From positions 318,416 through 382,415 of the forward strand of contig NZ_FPBO01000001.1 in NCBI RefSeq assembly GCF_900116645.1: DNA of 64,000 bases. Direction: 5' to 3'. The position numbers were made by a program, and so were the translations under genes. The stretch comes from Pseudoduganella namucuonensis (GTDB taxonomy: Bacteria > Pseudomonadota > Gammaproteobacteria > Burkholderiales > Burkholderiaceae_D). Below the pieces are notes generated by a model. The model searched no databases. It was given only the letters and a program-made list of their open reading frames with translations, and had not been told where the DNA came from. Shown piece after piece: positions 9,278-18,079 of the stretch. The stretch's first letter is position 1. Every line of letters begins with the position of its first letter.

Positions 9278-11526
9278 TTTGCGCTTTCCAGTAGGTGTGA
9301 CAGGTAACGGGCATCGCGCCGCGGCGCGATGAGGTCGGGTTCGGCGTCGATCAGCTTGCCGGGATATCCAAGCGTCCGCGCGCGCACCAGGCAGGCGACG
9401 GCGGCGTCGCGCCGGCCCGCCAGCTCGTACGCGACGGCCGCCCGAAACTGGATGTCGGCGCTGGCCGGGGCGCGTTCGAGCGCGCCGTCGGTCCACGCCA
9501 GCGCCGCCGCCGGCGGCGGCAAATGGGCCAGGTACAGTCCCATGCGCGACAGCAGCACGGCGTCGGCCCGCGGCCTGGACGCCTCCGGCGCCAGCAGCGC
9601 CACCGCGCGCCGGTACGCCTGTTGCGAATCGGCCTGGCGTCCCGGCAGCCAGCGCAGCGCGTCGGCCAGGTTGGCCCATTTCAGGTAGTCGCCCGGATTG
9701 CCCTTGGCGCCGGAGGCCGCGTGCTGGAAGGCCTGCGCGGCGCCGGCGTAGTCGCCGCGCGCGAACAGCGTCGTGCCCAGGTTGCTGTAGAGGCGGCCGT
9801 TCGGACGCAGCTGCAGGCCCTGCTGCAGCACTTGCAGCGCCTCCTCGTCGCGGCCCAGGCGCAACAGGGCCGCGTTCAGGTTGGCGTAGGCGTACACGGC
9901 GTCCGGCTCGAGCCGCAGGCTGTGGCGGAAGGCCGCCTCCGCGCGGGCATAGTCGCCCTGCTGGAAATACAGCGTGCCCAGCTGGTCGGCGAAGCGGCGC
10001 TCGCGCGGCCAGCGCCGCTGCGCCTCCAGCAGCAACTCCTCCGCCTCGCCGTGGCGCCGCATGGCCAGCAGCAGGTTGCCCTGGCCGGCCAGCGCGTGCG
10101 GCGCGCCGGGATCGAGCTTCAGCGCGCGCGCGTAGCTGGCGGCGGCGGCCTGGTGCTCGCCGGCCAGCCGGGCCGCGTCGCCCGCCGCGGCGTGGGCCAG
10201 CGCCAGCTGGTCGTCCAGCAGCAAGGCCTGTTGCGCGCCGGCGCGCGCCAGTTGCAGCCAGGCCGGGTCGCGCCCGTCGCCGCTGTAGCGCAGGCTGTGG
10301 GCCAGCGACAGCGCGGCCGCGGCGGCGGCGTGCCTGGGATTGTGCCGCAGCACGGACGAGAACGATGCGACGGCGGTGTCGAGGCTGCCGTCGCGGTCGA
10401 AGCCGTGCAGCGCCGCCATGCCCGCCCGCATGGCGGCCGTTTCGCTGAACGGCGCCGCCGCCGGTCGCTCCGGCGCAGACGGCGCGCGCCACGGCGCCAA
10501 CGCCAGCAGGCCCGCCGTCAACGCGACCGCCGCCAGCGCCAGCGCGGCGCGCGGCGGCCAGGACCGCCGCCCTTGTAAAGCGGCCAGGAATGCGGCCGGC
10601 GCGGTGGCCAGGGCGGTGGCCGGCGAGGGGGCGAGGGGGGAGGCAAGGGGACCTGCGAGGGGGACTGCGAGGGGGCCTCCGAAAGCGGCCCGGCCCCGCA
10701 GCGCCGCGATGCGCGACCACGCCTCCCGCATCGTCGGGGGACGGTGGGCGGGATCGTGCGCAGTCAGTTCGCGTATCAGGCGCGCCAGCGCGGGATCGGC
10801 GCCGTCCGGTATGGGCCAGGCGTCCGGCGCCGGCTGCATCAGCGCGGCCGCGAGGGCCAGGCCCTGCAGCTCGGGATAGGGGCGGGCGCCGGTGGCCAGT
10901 TCGTACAGCACCACGCCCAGCGCGTAGATGTCGGACCGCACGCTGGACGGTTTGCCGGCCAGCCGCTCCGGCGCCATGTAGGCGATGGTGCCTTGCGGGT
11001 CGGCGCCGGCGGTGGAGCCGGTCGCCAGCGGGTCGAGGTGGCGGGCCAAGCCGAAGTCGAGGATGCGCGGCGCGCCGCCCGGCTCGAGGATGATGTTGGA
11101 GGGTTTGAGGTCGCCATGGATCAGGCCGGACGCGTGCGCCACCGCCATGGCCTCGGCGATCTGCGCCGCCACGGCCAGCGGGTCGGCGCCGTCCAGCGTG
11201 CGCTCGCGCAGGCACTGGCGCAGCGTTTTGCCGCGCACCAGCTCCATCACGATATAGGGATTGTCCTCCTGCCCGCCCACGTCGAACACGTGCACGAAGG
11301 CGCGGTGCGCCAGCGACGCGCTGAGCCTGGCCTCGCGCAGCAGCGCGCCGGGCGGCAGCGCCGCGGCCTGCTTGAGCCGCTTGATCGCCACGCAGCGCTG
11401 CAGGCGCTCGTCCCAGGCCTCGAACACCTGGCCATAGCCCCCTTCGCCGAGCGGCCGGCGCAGCTGGTAGTGACCCAGCATGACCGCGTCCGGCAACTCT
11501 TGGGTCGTAAGGTTGGCAGGCTGCAT
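9274..11526 (-). CDS. Membrane Ser/Thr protein kinase with C-terminal TPR repeats
   Basis: A 750-residue Hanks-type kinase. The kinase domain (about 19-285) has the glycine loop GEGGYGQVF, VAIKRLK, catalytic loop HGDLKPSN, DFGLARH and the MAPERL motif. The catalytic loop is HGD rather than HRD, so it lacks the RD arginine that usually couples activity to activation-loop phosphorylation. A low-complexity Pro/Ala/Leu linker (about 295-325) precedes one membrane segment (LALAAVALTAGLLALA). The remaining 390 residues are tetratricopeptide repeats, probably periplasmic by analogy with other one-span kinases. It likely signals to the FHA-sigma54 activator encoded alongside. Confidence 0.92.
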   Translation of the reverse strand: MQPANLTTQELPDAVMLGHYQLRRPLGEGGYGQVFEAWDERLQRCVAIKRLKQAAALPPGALLREARLSASLAHRAFVHVFDVGGQEDNPYIVMELVRGKTLRQCLRERTLDGADPLAVAAQIAEAMAVAHASGLIHGDLKPSNIILEPGGAPRILDFGLARHLDPLATGSTAGADPQGTIAYMAPERLAGKPSSVRSDIYALGVVLYELATGARPYPELQGLALAAALMQPAPDAWPIPDGADPALARLIRELTAHDPAHRPPTMREAWSRIAALRGRAAFGGPLAVPLAGPLASPLAPSPATALATAPAAFLAALQGRRSWPPRAALALAAVALTAGLLALAPWRAPSAPERPAAAPFSETAAMRAGMAALHGFDRDGSLDTAVASFSSVLRHNPRHAAAAAALSLAHSLRYSGDGRDPAWLQLARAGAQQALLLDDQLALAHAAAGDAARLAGEHQAAAASYARALKLDPGAPHALAGQGNLLLAMRRHGEAEELLLEAQRRWPRERRFADQLGTLYFQQGDYARAEAAFRHSLRLEPDAVYAYANLNAALLRLGRDEEALQVLQQGLQLRPNGRLYSNLGTTLFARGDYAGAAQAFQHAASGAKGNPGDYLKWANLADALRWLPGRQADSQQAYRRAVALLAPEASRPRADAVLLSRMGLYLAHLPPPAAALAWTDGALERAPASADIQFRAAVAYELAGRRDAAVACLVRARTLGYPGKLIDAEPDLIAPRRDARYLSHLLESAK

Positions 11527-11582
11527 GGCTGGTCCGGCGGGTGGGGGGCTGGCAGCAATTTAACCATAGATGCGATTGCAAA

Positions 11583-11611
11583 TATATAACTTTGTCGTTT
11601 TTCTATCTCAA
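11583..11611 (-). promoter_or_regulatory. Candidate sigma70 promoter of the kinase operon
   Basis: On the minus strand TTGAGA (11611-11606) is followed after 17 bases by TATATA (11588-11583), near-consensus -35 and -10 elements in an AT-rich stretch that stands out from the GC-rich surroundings. It lies 57 bases before the kinase ATG and back-to-back with the candidate cynS sigma54 promoter. Confidence 0.5.
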
Positions 11612-11618
11612 CAATATT

Positions 11619-11634
11619 GGGCACGCGGCTTGCT
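11619..11634 (+). promoter_or_regulatory. Candidate sigma54 promoter of cynS
   Basis: GGGCACG-CGGC-TTGCT matches the consensus TGGCACG-N4-TTGCW at all positions except the first, with exact spacing. It is 87 bases before the cynS ATG. Cyanate is a nitrogen source in many bacteria, so nitrogen-regulated sigma54 control would make biological sense. I did not find a convincing NtrC site upstream. Confidence 0.65.
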
Positions 11635-11720
11635 AATCCTCATCCTGAACGCGGTTTTTTCCGCGCGGGGCCGCGCCGGCCCCGGCGGATGCACCAATCC
11701 ACCACCCAAAAGGAGGCATC

Positions 11721-12191
11721 ATGCACCAATCCCAGCATTCCCCGGACGCCCGCCAGCAACTGACCGAGGCCATCGTGATCGCCAAGCTGCGCAAGAAGCT
11801 GAGCTGGCAGGACCTGGCCGAGGGCACCGGCCTCAGCCTGCCGTACGTGACGGCCGCGCTGCTGGGCCAGCATCCGCTGCCGCCAGAGGCGGCCATGATG
11901 GTGGCCGACCGCCTGCAGCTCAGCGAGGACGCCGCGCTGCTGCTGCAGACGATACCGCTGCGCGGCAGCATCCCCGGCGGCGTGCCCACCGATCCCACCA
12001 TCTACCGCTTTTACGAGATGGTGCAGGTGTACGGCTCGACCCTGAAGGCGCTGGTGCACGAGCAGTTCGGCGACGGCATCATCAGCGCCATCAACTTCAA
12101 GCTTGATATCCAAAAAGTGGAGGACCCGGAGGGCGGGTCGCGCGCGGTGATCACGCTGGACGGCAAGTTCCTGCCCTATAAACCGTTCTGA
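11721..12191 (+). CDS. cynS: Cyanate hydratase (cyanase)
   Basis: A 156-residue cyanase, which converts cyanate and bicarbonate to ammonia and carbon dioxide in the cytoplasm, detoxifying cyanate and freeing nitrogen. The N-terminal helix-turn-helix-like domain is followed by the catalytic region [15 protein letters not shown] and [10 protein letters not shown]. The catalytic residues fall at the same numbers as in Escherichia coli: Arg96, Glu99 and Ser122. AAAAGGAGG provides a strong ribosome site. The usual companions, carbonic anhydrase and a cyanate transporter, are absent here. Confidence 0.96.
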   Translation: MHQSQHSPDARQQLTEAIVIAKLRKKLSWQDLAEGTGLSLPYVTAALLGQHPLPPEAAMMVADRLQLSEDAALLLQTIPLRGSIPGGVPTDPTIYRFYEMVQVYGSTLKALVHEQFGDGIISAINFKLDIQKVEDPEGGSRAVITLDGKFLPYKPF

Positions 12192-12246
12192 CGGGGACGG
12201 GAACACCGTAGAACTACGAGGTTCGCGGCGTGCGCTGATTTCCCCT

Positions 12247-12282
12247 CTACTATCGAATTTCCCTGCGGGAGCAGGGTCCAAG
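12247..12282 (+). promoter_or_regulatory. Upstream element shared with the second PHB depolymerase (copy 1)
   Basis: About 29 of 36 bases are identical to 19151-19186, including ACTATCGAATTTC, CTGCGG and GGTCCAAG. It lies 85-120 bases before the depolymerase start, while the surrounding non-coding sequence is not conserved. It may be a common promoter, operator or untranslated leader kept since duplication of the gene. Confidence 0.55.
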
Positions 12283-12366
12283 GGATAGCCCGACCCCTTG
12301 TCCCGGCTCCCGCCGGCCGCGTGGCAGCCGCCGCGACGGACAGAAAACGATAACCGGAGATCACCC

Positions 12367-14136
12367 ATGAACCATCGCTTCAGGTATGCCCGCGTCCGCC
12401 GTTTCCCCCGCGGTTTTCCCAGCCTCGCCATCCTCGCCTGTTCCCTGCTGGCCGCCAGCCTGCAGGCGCGGGCCGCGCCGGTGGCGCTGCCGTCGTACAA
12501 CGTCGACATCGGCAAGAGCTCGGTCTCCGGCCTGTCCTCGGGCGGCTTCATGGCGGTGCAGTTGCACGTCGCCTTTTCCGCCACCTTCAAGGCCGGCGCC
12601 GGCGTCGTCGCGGGCGGTCCCTACTACTGCGCGCAGGGCGCCGTGGGCACCGCGACCGGTCCCTGCATGGCGGCCACGGCCGCCAGCAAGCCCGCCACCG
12701 CCACGCTGGTCTCCACCACCAACAGCTGGGCCAGCCAGGGGCTGATCGACCCCACCAGCAACCTGGCCGCCTCCAAGGTCTACCTGTACTCGGGCACCGT
12801 GGACAGCACCGTCAAGCAGCTGGTGATGAACGAGGCGGAGACCTACTACAAGAACTACATCGGCAGCGCCAACATCTTCTACAAGAAGGACCTGGCGTCC
12901 GAGCACGCGATGGTGACCGACTACTTCGGCAGCGCCTGCAGCGTCAAGGCCAGCCCCTACATCAACAACTGCAATTTCGACCTGGCCGGCGAAATCCTCA
13001 AATGGATCTACGGTCCGCTGAACCCCAGGAACACCGGCGCGCTGGGCGGCAGCTTCGTGGAATTCAACCAGGCCGAGTTCATCGCCAGTCCCGCCAGCCA
13101 CGGCATGGCCGCCAGCGGCTGGGCCTATGTGCCGGCCAGCTGCGGCGCCAACCAGCAGTGCAAGGTCCACGTGGCCGTGCACGGCTGCCAGCAGGACCCG
13201 ACCAAGATCCAGGACAAGTACTACCGCAACACCGGCTACAACAAGTGGGCGGACACCAACGACATCATCGTGCTGTATCCGCAGACCGCGCCCAGCAGCA
13301 CCGGCAATCCGAACGGCTGCTGGGACTGGTGGGGCTACGACGACGCGAGCTACGCCAAGAAGAGCGGGCGCCAGATGGTGGCGATCAAGGCCATGGTCGA
13401 GCGCGTTGCGGCGGGCTATACCGCGCTGCCGGCGCCCACCGGCCTGAACGTCACCGGCGTCGGCGACAGCACGGTGTCGCTGGGCTGGAGCGCCGTGTCC
13501 GGCGCGGCCGGCTACAACGTCTACCGTTCGGGCACCAAGGTCAACGCCGCCACCGTGGCCGGGCTGGCCTACACCGACACCGGCCTGGCCTCCGGCAGCG
13601 CCTACAGCTACACGGTGAAGGCGGTCACGGCGGGCGGTTCGACGGGCGCCGAGTCGGCGCCGGTCAACGCCACCACCACCGGCAGTCCGCCGCCGCTGGC
13701 GGTCCCGGCCAACCTCGCCGTCACCGGCCAGACCGGCAACGCCGTGTCGCTGTCCTGGAGCGCCGCCAGCGGGGCCACCGGCTACCACGTGTACCGCGAC
13801 GGGACCAAGCTCAACGCCAGCCCGACCGCGGCCACCAGCTACACCGACACCGGCCTCGTCCCGTCCACCAGCTACGGCTACGCGGTGACCGCGTACGCGG
13901 CGGGCAGGGAAAGCGCCCTGTCGGCGCCGGTGACGGCCACCACCACGTCCGGCTTCGTATGCGCCGCCACCACCTCCAGCAATTACGCGCACGTGACGGC
14001 GGGCAGGGCGGTCAACAGCGGCGGCTACGCGCTGGCCAAGGGCTCGAACCAGAACATGGGGCTGAACAACACGTTCTACACCACCACGCTGGCGCAGACC
14101 TCGGCGGGCTACTACGTGATCGGCAATTGCCCGTGA
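12367..14136 (+). CDS. Secreted PHB depolymerase with two fibronectin type III domains
   Basis: A 589-residue extracellular esterase expected to hydrolyse polyhydroxybutyrate. A long signal peptide (cleaved near QARAAP) is followed by the catalytic domain to about residue 355, with the lipase-box-like GLSSGGF near 58, a probable catalytic Asp in YSGTVDSTV and His in SEHAMVTD. Two fibronectin type III repeats follow (near 360-450 and 455-545), each with GY-NVYR/HVYR and YTDTGL. The last 55 residues (GFVCAATTSSNYAH to VIGNCP) are shared with the second depolymerase and may bind polymer. The start at 12367 has CCGGAG upstream; an earlier in-frame start at 12298 spoils the signal peptide. Confidence 0.9.
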   Translation: MNHRFRYARVRRFPRGFPSLAILACSLLAASLQARAAPVALPSYNVDIGKSSVSGLSSGGFMAVQLHVAFSATFKAGAGVVAGGPYYCAQGAVGTATGPCMAATAASKPATATLVSTTNSWASQGLIDPTSNLAASKVYLYSGTVDSTVKQLVMNEAETYYKNYIGSANIFYKKDLASEHAMVTDYFGSACSVKASPYINNCNFDLAGEILKWIYGPLNPRNTGALGGSFVEFNQAEFIASPASHGMAASGWAYVPASCGANQQCKVHVAVHGCQQDPTKIQDKYYRNTGYNKWADTNDIIVLYPQTAPSSTGNPNGCWDWWGYDDASYAKKSGRQMVAIKAMVERVAAGYTALPAPTGLNVTGVGDSTVSLGWSAVSGAAGYNVYRSGTKVNAATVAGLAYTDTGLASGSAYSYTVKAVTAGGSTGAESAPVNATTTGSPPPLAVPANLAVTGQTGNAVSLSWSAASGATGYHVYRDGTKLNASPTAATSYTDTGLVPSTSYGYAVTAYAAGRESALSAPVTATTTSGFVCAATTSSNYAHVTAGRAVNSGGYALAKGSNQNMGLNNTFYTTTLAQTSAGYYVIGNCP

Positions 14137-14162
14137 CGTCGGCGCGCCGCGCTTAGGCGGGC

Positions 14163-15578
14163 CTAGTCCTGCAGCTTGAGCTGGGCCAGCTTCTCGTACA
14201 GCGTGGCGCGCGAAATGCCCAGCAACTGGGCGGCGGCGGTCTTCTTGCCGCCCGCCGCCCGCAGCGCGGCCACGATGGCCTTGCGCTCGGCCTCGGCCAC
14301 CGCCTGCGACAGCGGCAGCACCGCGTGCGCCAGGGCCTGGAGCTGCGTGGTGGCCTGCGGCAGGATGGTGGCGAAGTCCTCCGCCACCAGGCGCTTGCTG
14401 TCGCTGTGCAGCACCGCCTTCTCCAGCACGTTGCGCAGCTCGCGCACATTGCCCGGCCAGTCGTAGGCCGCCAGCCGCTGCAGCGCCGATTGCGTGATCT
14501 CGCGCCGCGGCATGCCGGTGCGCTCGTTGATCTGCTCCAGCGCGCTGTCGCACAGGGCCTCCAGGTCCGAACTGCGGTCGCGCAGCGGCGGCAGCGTGAT
14601 CGACAGCACGTTGAGGCGGTAGTACAGGTCCGAGCGGAAGCGGCCCCGCGCCACTGACTCCTGCAGCGCGATGCTGGTGGCGGCGATGATGCGCACGTCC
14701 ACCTTGATGACCTTGTTCGCCCCCAGCGGTTCGATCTCCTGTTCCTGCAGCACCCGCAGCAGCTTGGCCTGGATCTGCAGCGGCATGTCGCCCACCTCGT
14801 CGAGGAACAGCGTGCCGCCGTGGGCCAGCTTGAACTTGCCCTCGCGCCCGCGCTTGTCGGCGCCGGTGTAGGCGCCGGGCGCGACGCCGAAGAATTCCGC
14901 CTCCAGCAGCGACTCCGGTATCGCCGCCGCGTTCACGGCGATGAACGATTGCGAGGCGCGGTCGGAACTGGCGTGGATGGCCTGCGCCAGCAATTCCTTG
15001 CCGGTGCCGGTCTCGCCCAGCAGCAGCACCGTGGTGTCGAGCTGCGCGGCGCGGCGGGCCTGGCGTTTCACCTCCAGGCTGGCCGGGCTGTTGCCGACGT
15101 AGCTGGCCAGCGTGTAGCGCGGACGGCGGTTTTCGCCCAGCTGGCGGCGCGTCTCCGCGAGCTCCTGCTGCAGCCGCGAGAACTTGCTCAGCAGGGGCTT
15201 CAGGTGGTGCAGCTTCTCGTACAGGCAAAAGCCGACGGCGCCGATGATCTTGCCGGCGCGGTCGGTCAGCGGCAGGCGCGACACCACGAAGGTTTCGCTG
15301 CCGAAGGCCATCAGGTCCAGCAGGATGGGCTCGCCCGTGTTCACCACCTGCCTCAGCAGGCTGTGCGGGATGAATTCCTCGATGTCGTGCCCCAGCAGGG
15401 CTTGCGGGTCGCTGTAGCCGAGCATGTGCAGATACTTCTTGTTGATCCAGACGATGCGCGCGCGGGCGTCCACCGCGATCGTGCCTTCGCAGATGTCATC
15501 CAGCCTTTGCAGCAGGGCCGGCGTGGCCAGATGCTTCAGGCCGTCCGGGTTCTGCGTGAATAACTCGGTGAGGTCCAT
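14163..15578 (-). CDS. HbcR-like PAS sigma54-dependent activator (3-hydroxybutyrate catabolism)
   Basis: A 471-residue enhancer-binding protein with a PAS sensor domain (about 20-130), an AAA+ domain with Walker [15 protein letters not shown] and Walker [10 protein letters not shown], and a C-terminal Fis-like helix-turn-helix ([19 protein letters not shown]). Its position, divergent from a GntP-type permease and 3-hydroxybutyrate dehydrogenase, matches the Pseudomonas aeruginosa HbcR arrangement (PA2005-PA2003), where HbcR with sigma54 switches on 3-hydroxybutyrate use. Three copies of an inverted-repeat site and a candidate sigma54 promoter lie in the divergent gap. The PAS domain may sense the metabolite directly. 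Confidence 0.88.
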   Translation of the reverse strand: MDLTELFTQNPDGLKHLATPALLQRLDDICEGTIAVDARARIVWINKKYLHMLGYSDPQALLGHDIEEFIPHSLLRQVVNTGEPILLDLMAFGSETFVVSRLPLTDRAGKIIGAVGFCLYEKLHHLKPLLSKFSRLQQELAETRRQLGENRRPRYTLASYVGNSPASLEVKRQARRAAQLDTTVLLLGETGTGKELLAQAIHASSDRASQSFIAVNAAAIPESLLEAEFFGVAPGAYTGADKRGREGKFKLAHGGTLFLDEVGDMPLQIQAKLLRVLQEQEIEPLGANKVIKVDVRIIAATSIALQESVARGRFRSDLYYRLNVLSITLPPLRDRSSDLEALCDSALEQINERTGMPRREITQSALQRLAAYDWPGNVRELRNVLEKAVLHSDSKRLVAEDFATILPQATTQLQALAHAVLPLSQAVAEAERKAIVAALRAAGGKKTAAAQLLGISRATLYEKLAQLKLQD

Positions 15579-15630
15579 AGCGGGCTCGTCCTTTCAGTCA
15601 GGGCGCAAGAATGCCGCGCTTTTCGCCGTC

Positions 15631-15734
15631 TGTCCAGCGTTCCGGCACTGTCCGGATTCCCGGACTTTGTAAAAACTTAATTAATTCAAGCACTTGAATA
15701 AAATTCATGGAAATCGTGTCTGGATTGCCGGACA
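15631..15734. promoter_or_regulatory. Three copies of a dyad site, probable HbcR-like activator binding region
   Basis: Three related 18-base dyads: TGTCCAGCGTTCCGGCAC (15631-15648), TGTCCGGATTCCCGGACT (15649-15666) and TGTCTGGATTGCCGGACA (15717-15734). The consensus is TGTCYGG-ATTN-CCGGACA. The first two abut head to tail; the third is 76-93 bases before the -24 element at 15810. This is the distance and repetition expected of an enhancer for a sigma54 activator, and the activator is encoded next to it. The first two copies also sit 53-88 bases before the activator's own start, allowing autoregulation. Confidence 0.7.
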
Positions 15735-15809
15735 TTTGCATGTTGCAACGCCGCACGAAAGGCCATTCCGTGAAGCTAAGTTATTGAAAATACTGATGTT
15801 TTATATCAT

Positions 15810-15825
15810 TGGCATGAATAGTGCT
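15810..15825 (+). promoter_or_regulatory. Candidate sigma54 promoter of the permease-dehydrogenase operon
   Basis: TGGCATG-AATA-GTGCT against TGGCACG-N4-TTGCW: spacing exact, GG and GC dinucleotides both intact, two mismatches. It lies 35 bases before the permease ATG in an AT-rich leader. Confidence 0.7.
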
Positions 15826-15859
15826 CTTATGTTGATTTTACTCAAAACGGAACCCGCAT

Positions 15860-17248
15860 ATGAGCTTTTTGATCGTTCTACTTTCGCTGGCCCTGCTGAT
15901 GTTCGTCGCCTACCGCGGCTTCAGCGTGATTTTGTTCGCCCCCGTGGCGGCGCTGCTGGCCGTGCTGCTGACCGACCCGTCGCTGGTGCCGCCCATGTTC
16001 AGCAGCGTGTTCATGGACAAGATGGTCGGCTTCATCAAACTGTATTTCCCCGTTTTCCTGCTGGGCGCGGTGTTCGGCAAGGTCATCGAGCTGTCCGGCT
16101 TTTCCAAGTCCATCGTCGCGCTGGTGATCGGGCTGGTCGGCCGCGAGCGCGCGATGCTGGCCATCGTGATGGTGTGCGCGGTGCTGACCTACGGCGGCGT
16201 GTCGCTGTTCGTCGTGGTGTTCGCGGTCTACCCCTTCGCGGCCGAGATGTTCCGCCAGGGCGACATTCCCAAGCGCCTGATCCCCGGCACCATCGCGCTG
16301 GGCGCCTTCACCTTCACCATGGACGCCTTGCCCGGCAGCCCGCAGATCCAGAACATCATCCCCACGGCCTTCTTCCAGACCGACACCTGGGCCGCGCCCT
16401 GGCTGGGCGTGACCGGTTCCATCTTCATCCTGGCCACCGGCATGAGCTACCTGGAATGGCGCCGCCGCCAGGCCGCCGCGCGCGGCGAGGGCTATGGCGC
16501 CGGCCACAGCAACGAGCCGGAGCAGTTCACCCAGGAGAAGCTGCCGAGCCCGCTGCTGGCCCTGGTGCCGCTGGTGCTGGTGGGCGTGCTGAACAAGGTG
16601 TTCACCGTGCTGATCCCCGAGTTCTACGGCAAGACCCATAGCATGACCCTGGCCGGCGCCACCAAGCCGGTGGCCACCGAGGTGTCCAAGGTCGCCGCGA
16701 TCTGGGCGGTGGAGGCGGCCCTGCTGATCGGCATCCTGAGCGTGCTGGCGCTGGCTTACCGGCCCATCCGCAAGCGCTTCGCCGAGGGCAGCAAGACCGC
16801 CATCTCCGGTTCGCTGCTGGCCTCGATGAACACCGCGTCCGAGTACGGCTTCGGCGCCGTGATCGCCGGCCTGCCCGGCTTCCTCGTGGTGGCCGACGCC
16901 CTCAAGCACGTGCCCAATCCGCTGGTCAACGAGGCCATCGCCGTGACCACGCTGGCCGGCATCACCGGTTCCGCCTCGGGCGGCATGAGTATCGCGCTGG
17001 CCGCCATGTCGGACACCTTCATCCAGGCCGCCCACGCCGCCGACATCCCGCTAGAGGTGCTGCACCGGGTGGCCTCCATGGCCAGCGGCGGCATGGACAC
17101 GCTGCCGCACAACGGCGCCGTCATCACGCTGCTGGCGGTGTGCGGCCTGAGCCACCGCGTGTCCTACGGCGACATTTTCGCGGTGACCTGCATCAAGACG
17201 ATGGCGGTGTTCGTCGTCATCGGCACCTATTACCTGTTCGCCGCCTGA
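15860..17248 (+). CDS. GntP-family permease, probable 3-hydroxybutyrate transporter
   Basis: A 462-residue inner-membrane permease with about 12-14 hydrophobic segments, of the GntP/ion-transporter superfamily. The stretch TMDALPGSPQIQN and the C-terminal ASMASGGMDTLPHNGAVIT are characteristic. In Pseudomonas the homologue PA2004 is adjacent to bdhA and hbcR, so 3-hydroxybutyrate is the likely substrate; gluconate or another short acid is the alternative. It is followed after 31 bases by the dehydrogenase gene on the same strand and is preceded by the sigma54 elements described separately. Confidence 0.88.
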   Translation: MSFLIVLLSLALLMFVAYRGFSVILFAPVAALLAVLLTDPSLVPPMFSSVFMDKMVGFIKLYFPVFLLGAVFGKVIELSGFSKSIVALVIGLVGRERAMLAIVMVCAVLTYGGVSLFVVVFAVYPFAAEMFRQGDIPKRLIPGTIALGAFTFTMDALPGSPQIQNIIPTAFFQTDTWAAPWLGVTGSIFILATGMSYLEWRRRQAAARGEGYGAGHSNEPEQFTQEKLPSPLLALVPLVLVGVLNKVFTVLIPEFYGKTHSMTLAGATKPVATEVSKVAAIWAVEAALLIGILSVLALAYRPIRKRFAEGSKTAISGSLLASMNTASEYGFGAVIAGLPGFLVVADALKHVPNPLVNEAIAVTTLAGITGSASGGMSIALAAMSDTFIQAAHAADIPLEVLHRVASMASGGMDTLPHNGAVITLLAVCGLSHRVSYGDIFAVTCIKTMAVFVVIGTYYLFAA

Positions 17249-17279
17249 GCCACCAACCACCAGAGCAAGAGGAGACAGC

Positions 17280-18062
17280 ATGTTGAAAAACAAGTCAGCC
17301 ATCGTCACCGGGTCCACCAGCGGCATCGGCCTCGGCATCGCCCGCGCGCTGGCCGCGCAGGGCGCCAACGTCATGCTCAACGGCTTCGGCGACGCGGGCG
17401 CCATCGCCGACCTGGCCGCGAGCCTGCGCGCCGAGCACGGCGTGGCCGTGGCGCACAGCGCGGCCGACATGGCGCGCCCGGAACAGATCGAGGCCATGGT
17501 GGCCGAGGCCGCCGCCCTGTTCGGCGCGGTCGACATCCTGGTCAACAACGCCGGCATCCAGCACACGGCGCGCGTCGAGGACTTCCCGGCGGAGCGCTGG
17601 GAACAGATCATGGCGATCAACCTGTCGTCCAACTTCTACGCCACCCGCGCCGCGCTGCCCGGCATGCAGCGGCGCGGCTGGGGCCGCATCATCAACATCG
17701 CCTCGGTGCACGGCCTGGTGGCGTCCGCCAACAAGGCCGCCTATGTCGCCGCCAAGCACGGCGTGATCGGGCTGACCAAGACGGTGGCGCTGGAGAACGC
17801 GCGCGGCGGCGTCACCTGCAACGCGATCTGCCCCGGCTGGGTGCTGACGCCGCTGGTGCAGAGGCAGATCGACGACCTGGCCGCGCGCGAGGGACTGTCG
17901 CCGGAGGCGGCGCGCGCGCGCCTGCTGGGCGAGAAGCAGCCCTCGCAGGAATTCGCCACGCCCGAACAGATCGGCGCGCTGGCCGTGTTCCTGTGCTCGC
18001 CCGGCGCCAACCAGATCCGCGGCGCCGCCCTCAACGTCGACGGCGGCTGGGCCGCGCAATAA
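17280..18062 (+). CDS. bdhA: D-3-hydroxybutyrate dehydrogenase
   Basis: A 260-residue short-chain dehydrogenase that oxidises D-3-hydroxybutyrate to acetoacetate with NAD. Visible motifs are the nucleotide loop TGSTSGIGLGIA, NNAGIQH, the catalytic YVAAKHG with Ser in NIASVHG, and PGWVLTPLVQRQI with the substrate-loop glutamine region typical of this enzyme. AAGAGGAGACAGC is a good ribosome site. It completes the route from extracellular PHB through the permease to acetoacetate; no acetoacetate activating enzyme is in the window. Confidence 0.93.
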   Translation: MLKNKSAIVTGSTSGIGLGIARALAAQGANVMLNGFGDAGAIADLAASLRAEHGVAVAHSAADMARPEQIEAMVAEAAALFGAVDILVNNAGIQHTARVEDFPAERWEQIMAINLSSNFYATRAALPGMQRRGWGRIINIASVHGLVASANKAAYVAAKHGVIGLTKTVALENARGGVTCNAICPGWVLTPLVQRQIDDLAAREGLSPEAARARLLGEKQPSQEFATPEQIGALAVFLCSPGANQIRGAALNVDGGWAAQ

Positions 18063-18079
18063 GCACAGGGAGCCCACGG

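Noticed and set aside
11527..11618. NtrC site for cynS
   Set aside because: Only a short TGCGATTGCA palindrome is present; it does not match the TGCACC-N5-GGTGCA pattern.
12361..15228. 955-codon minus-strand open frame across the PHB depolymerase and HbcR-like gene
   Set aside because: It lies antisense to one well-supported gene and out of frame with another, with low-complexity Gly/Ala/Arg/His composition; a compositional artefact.
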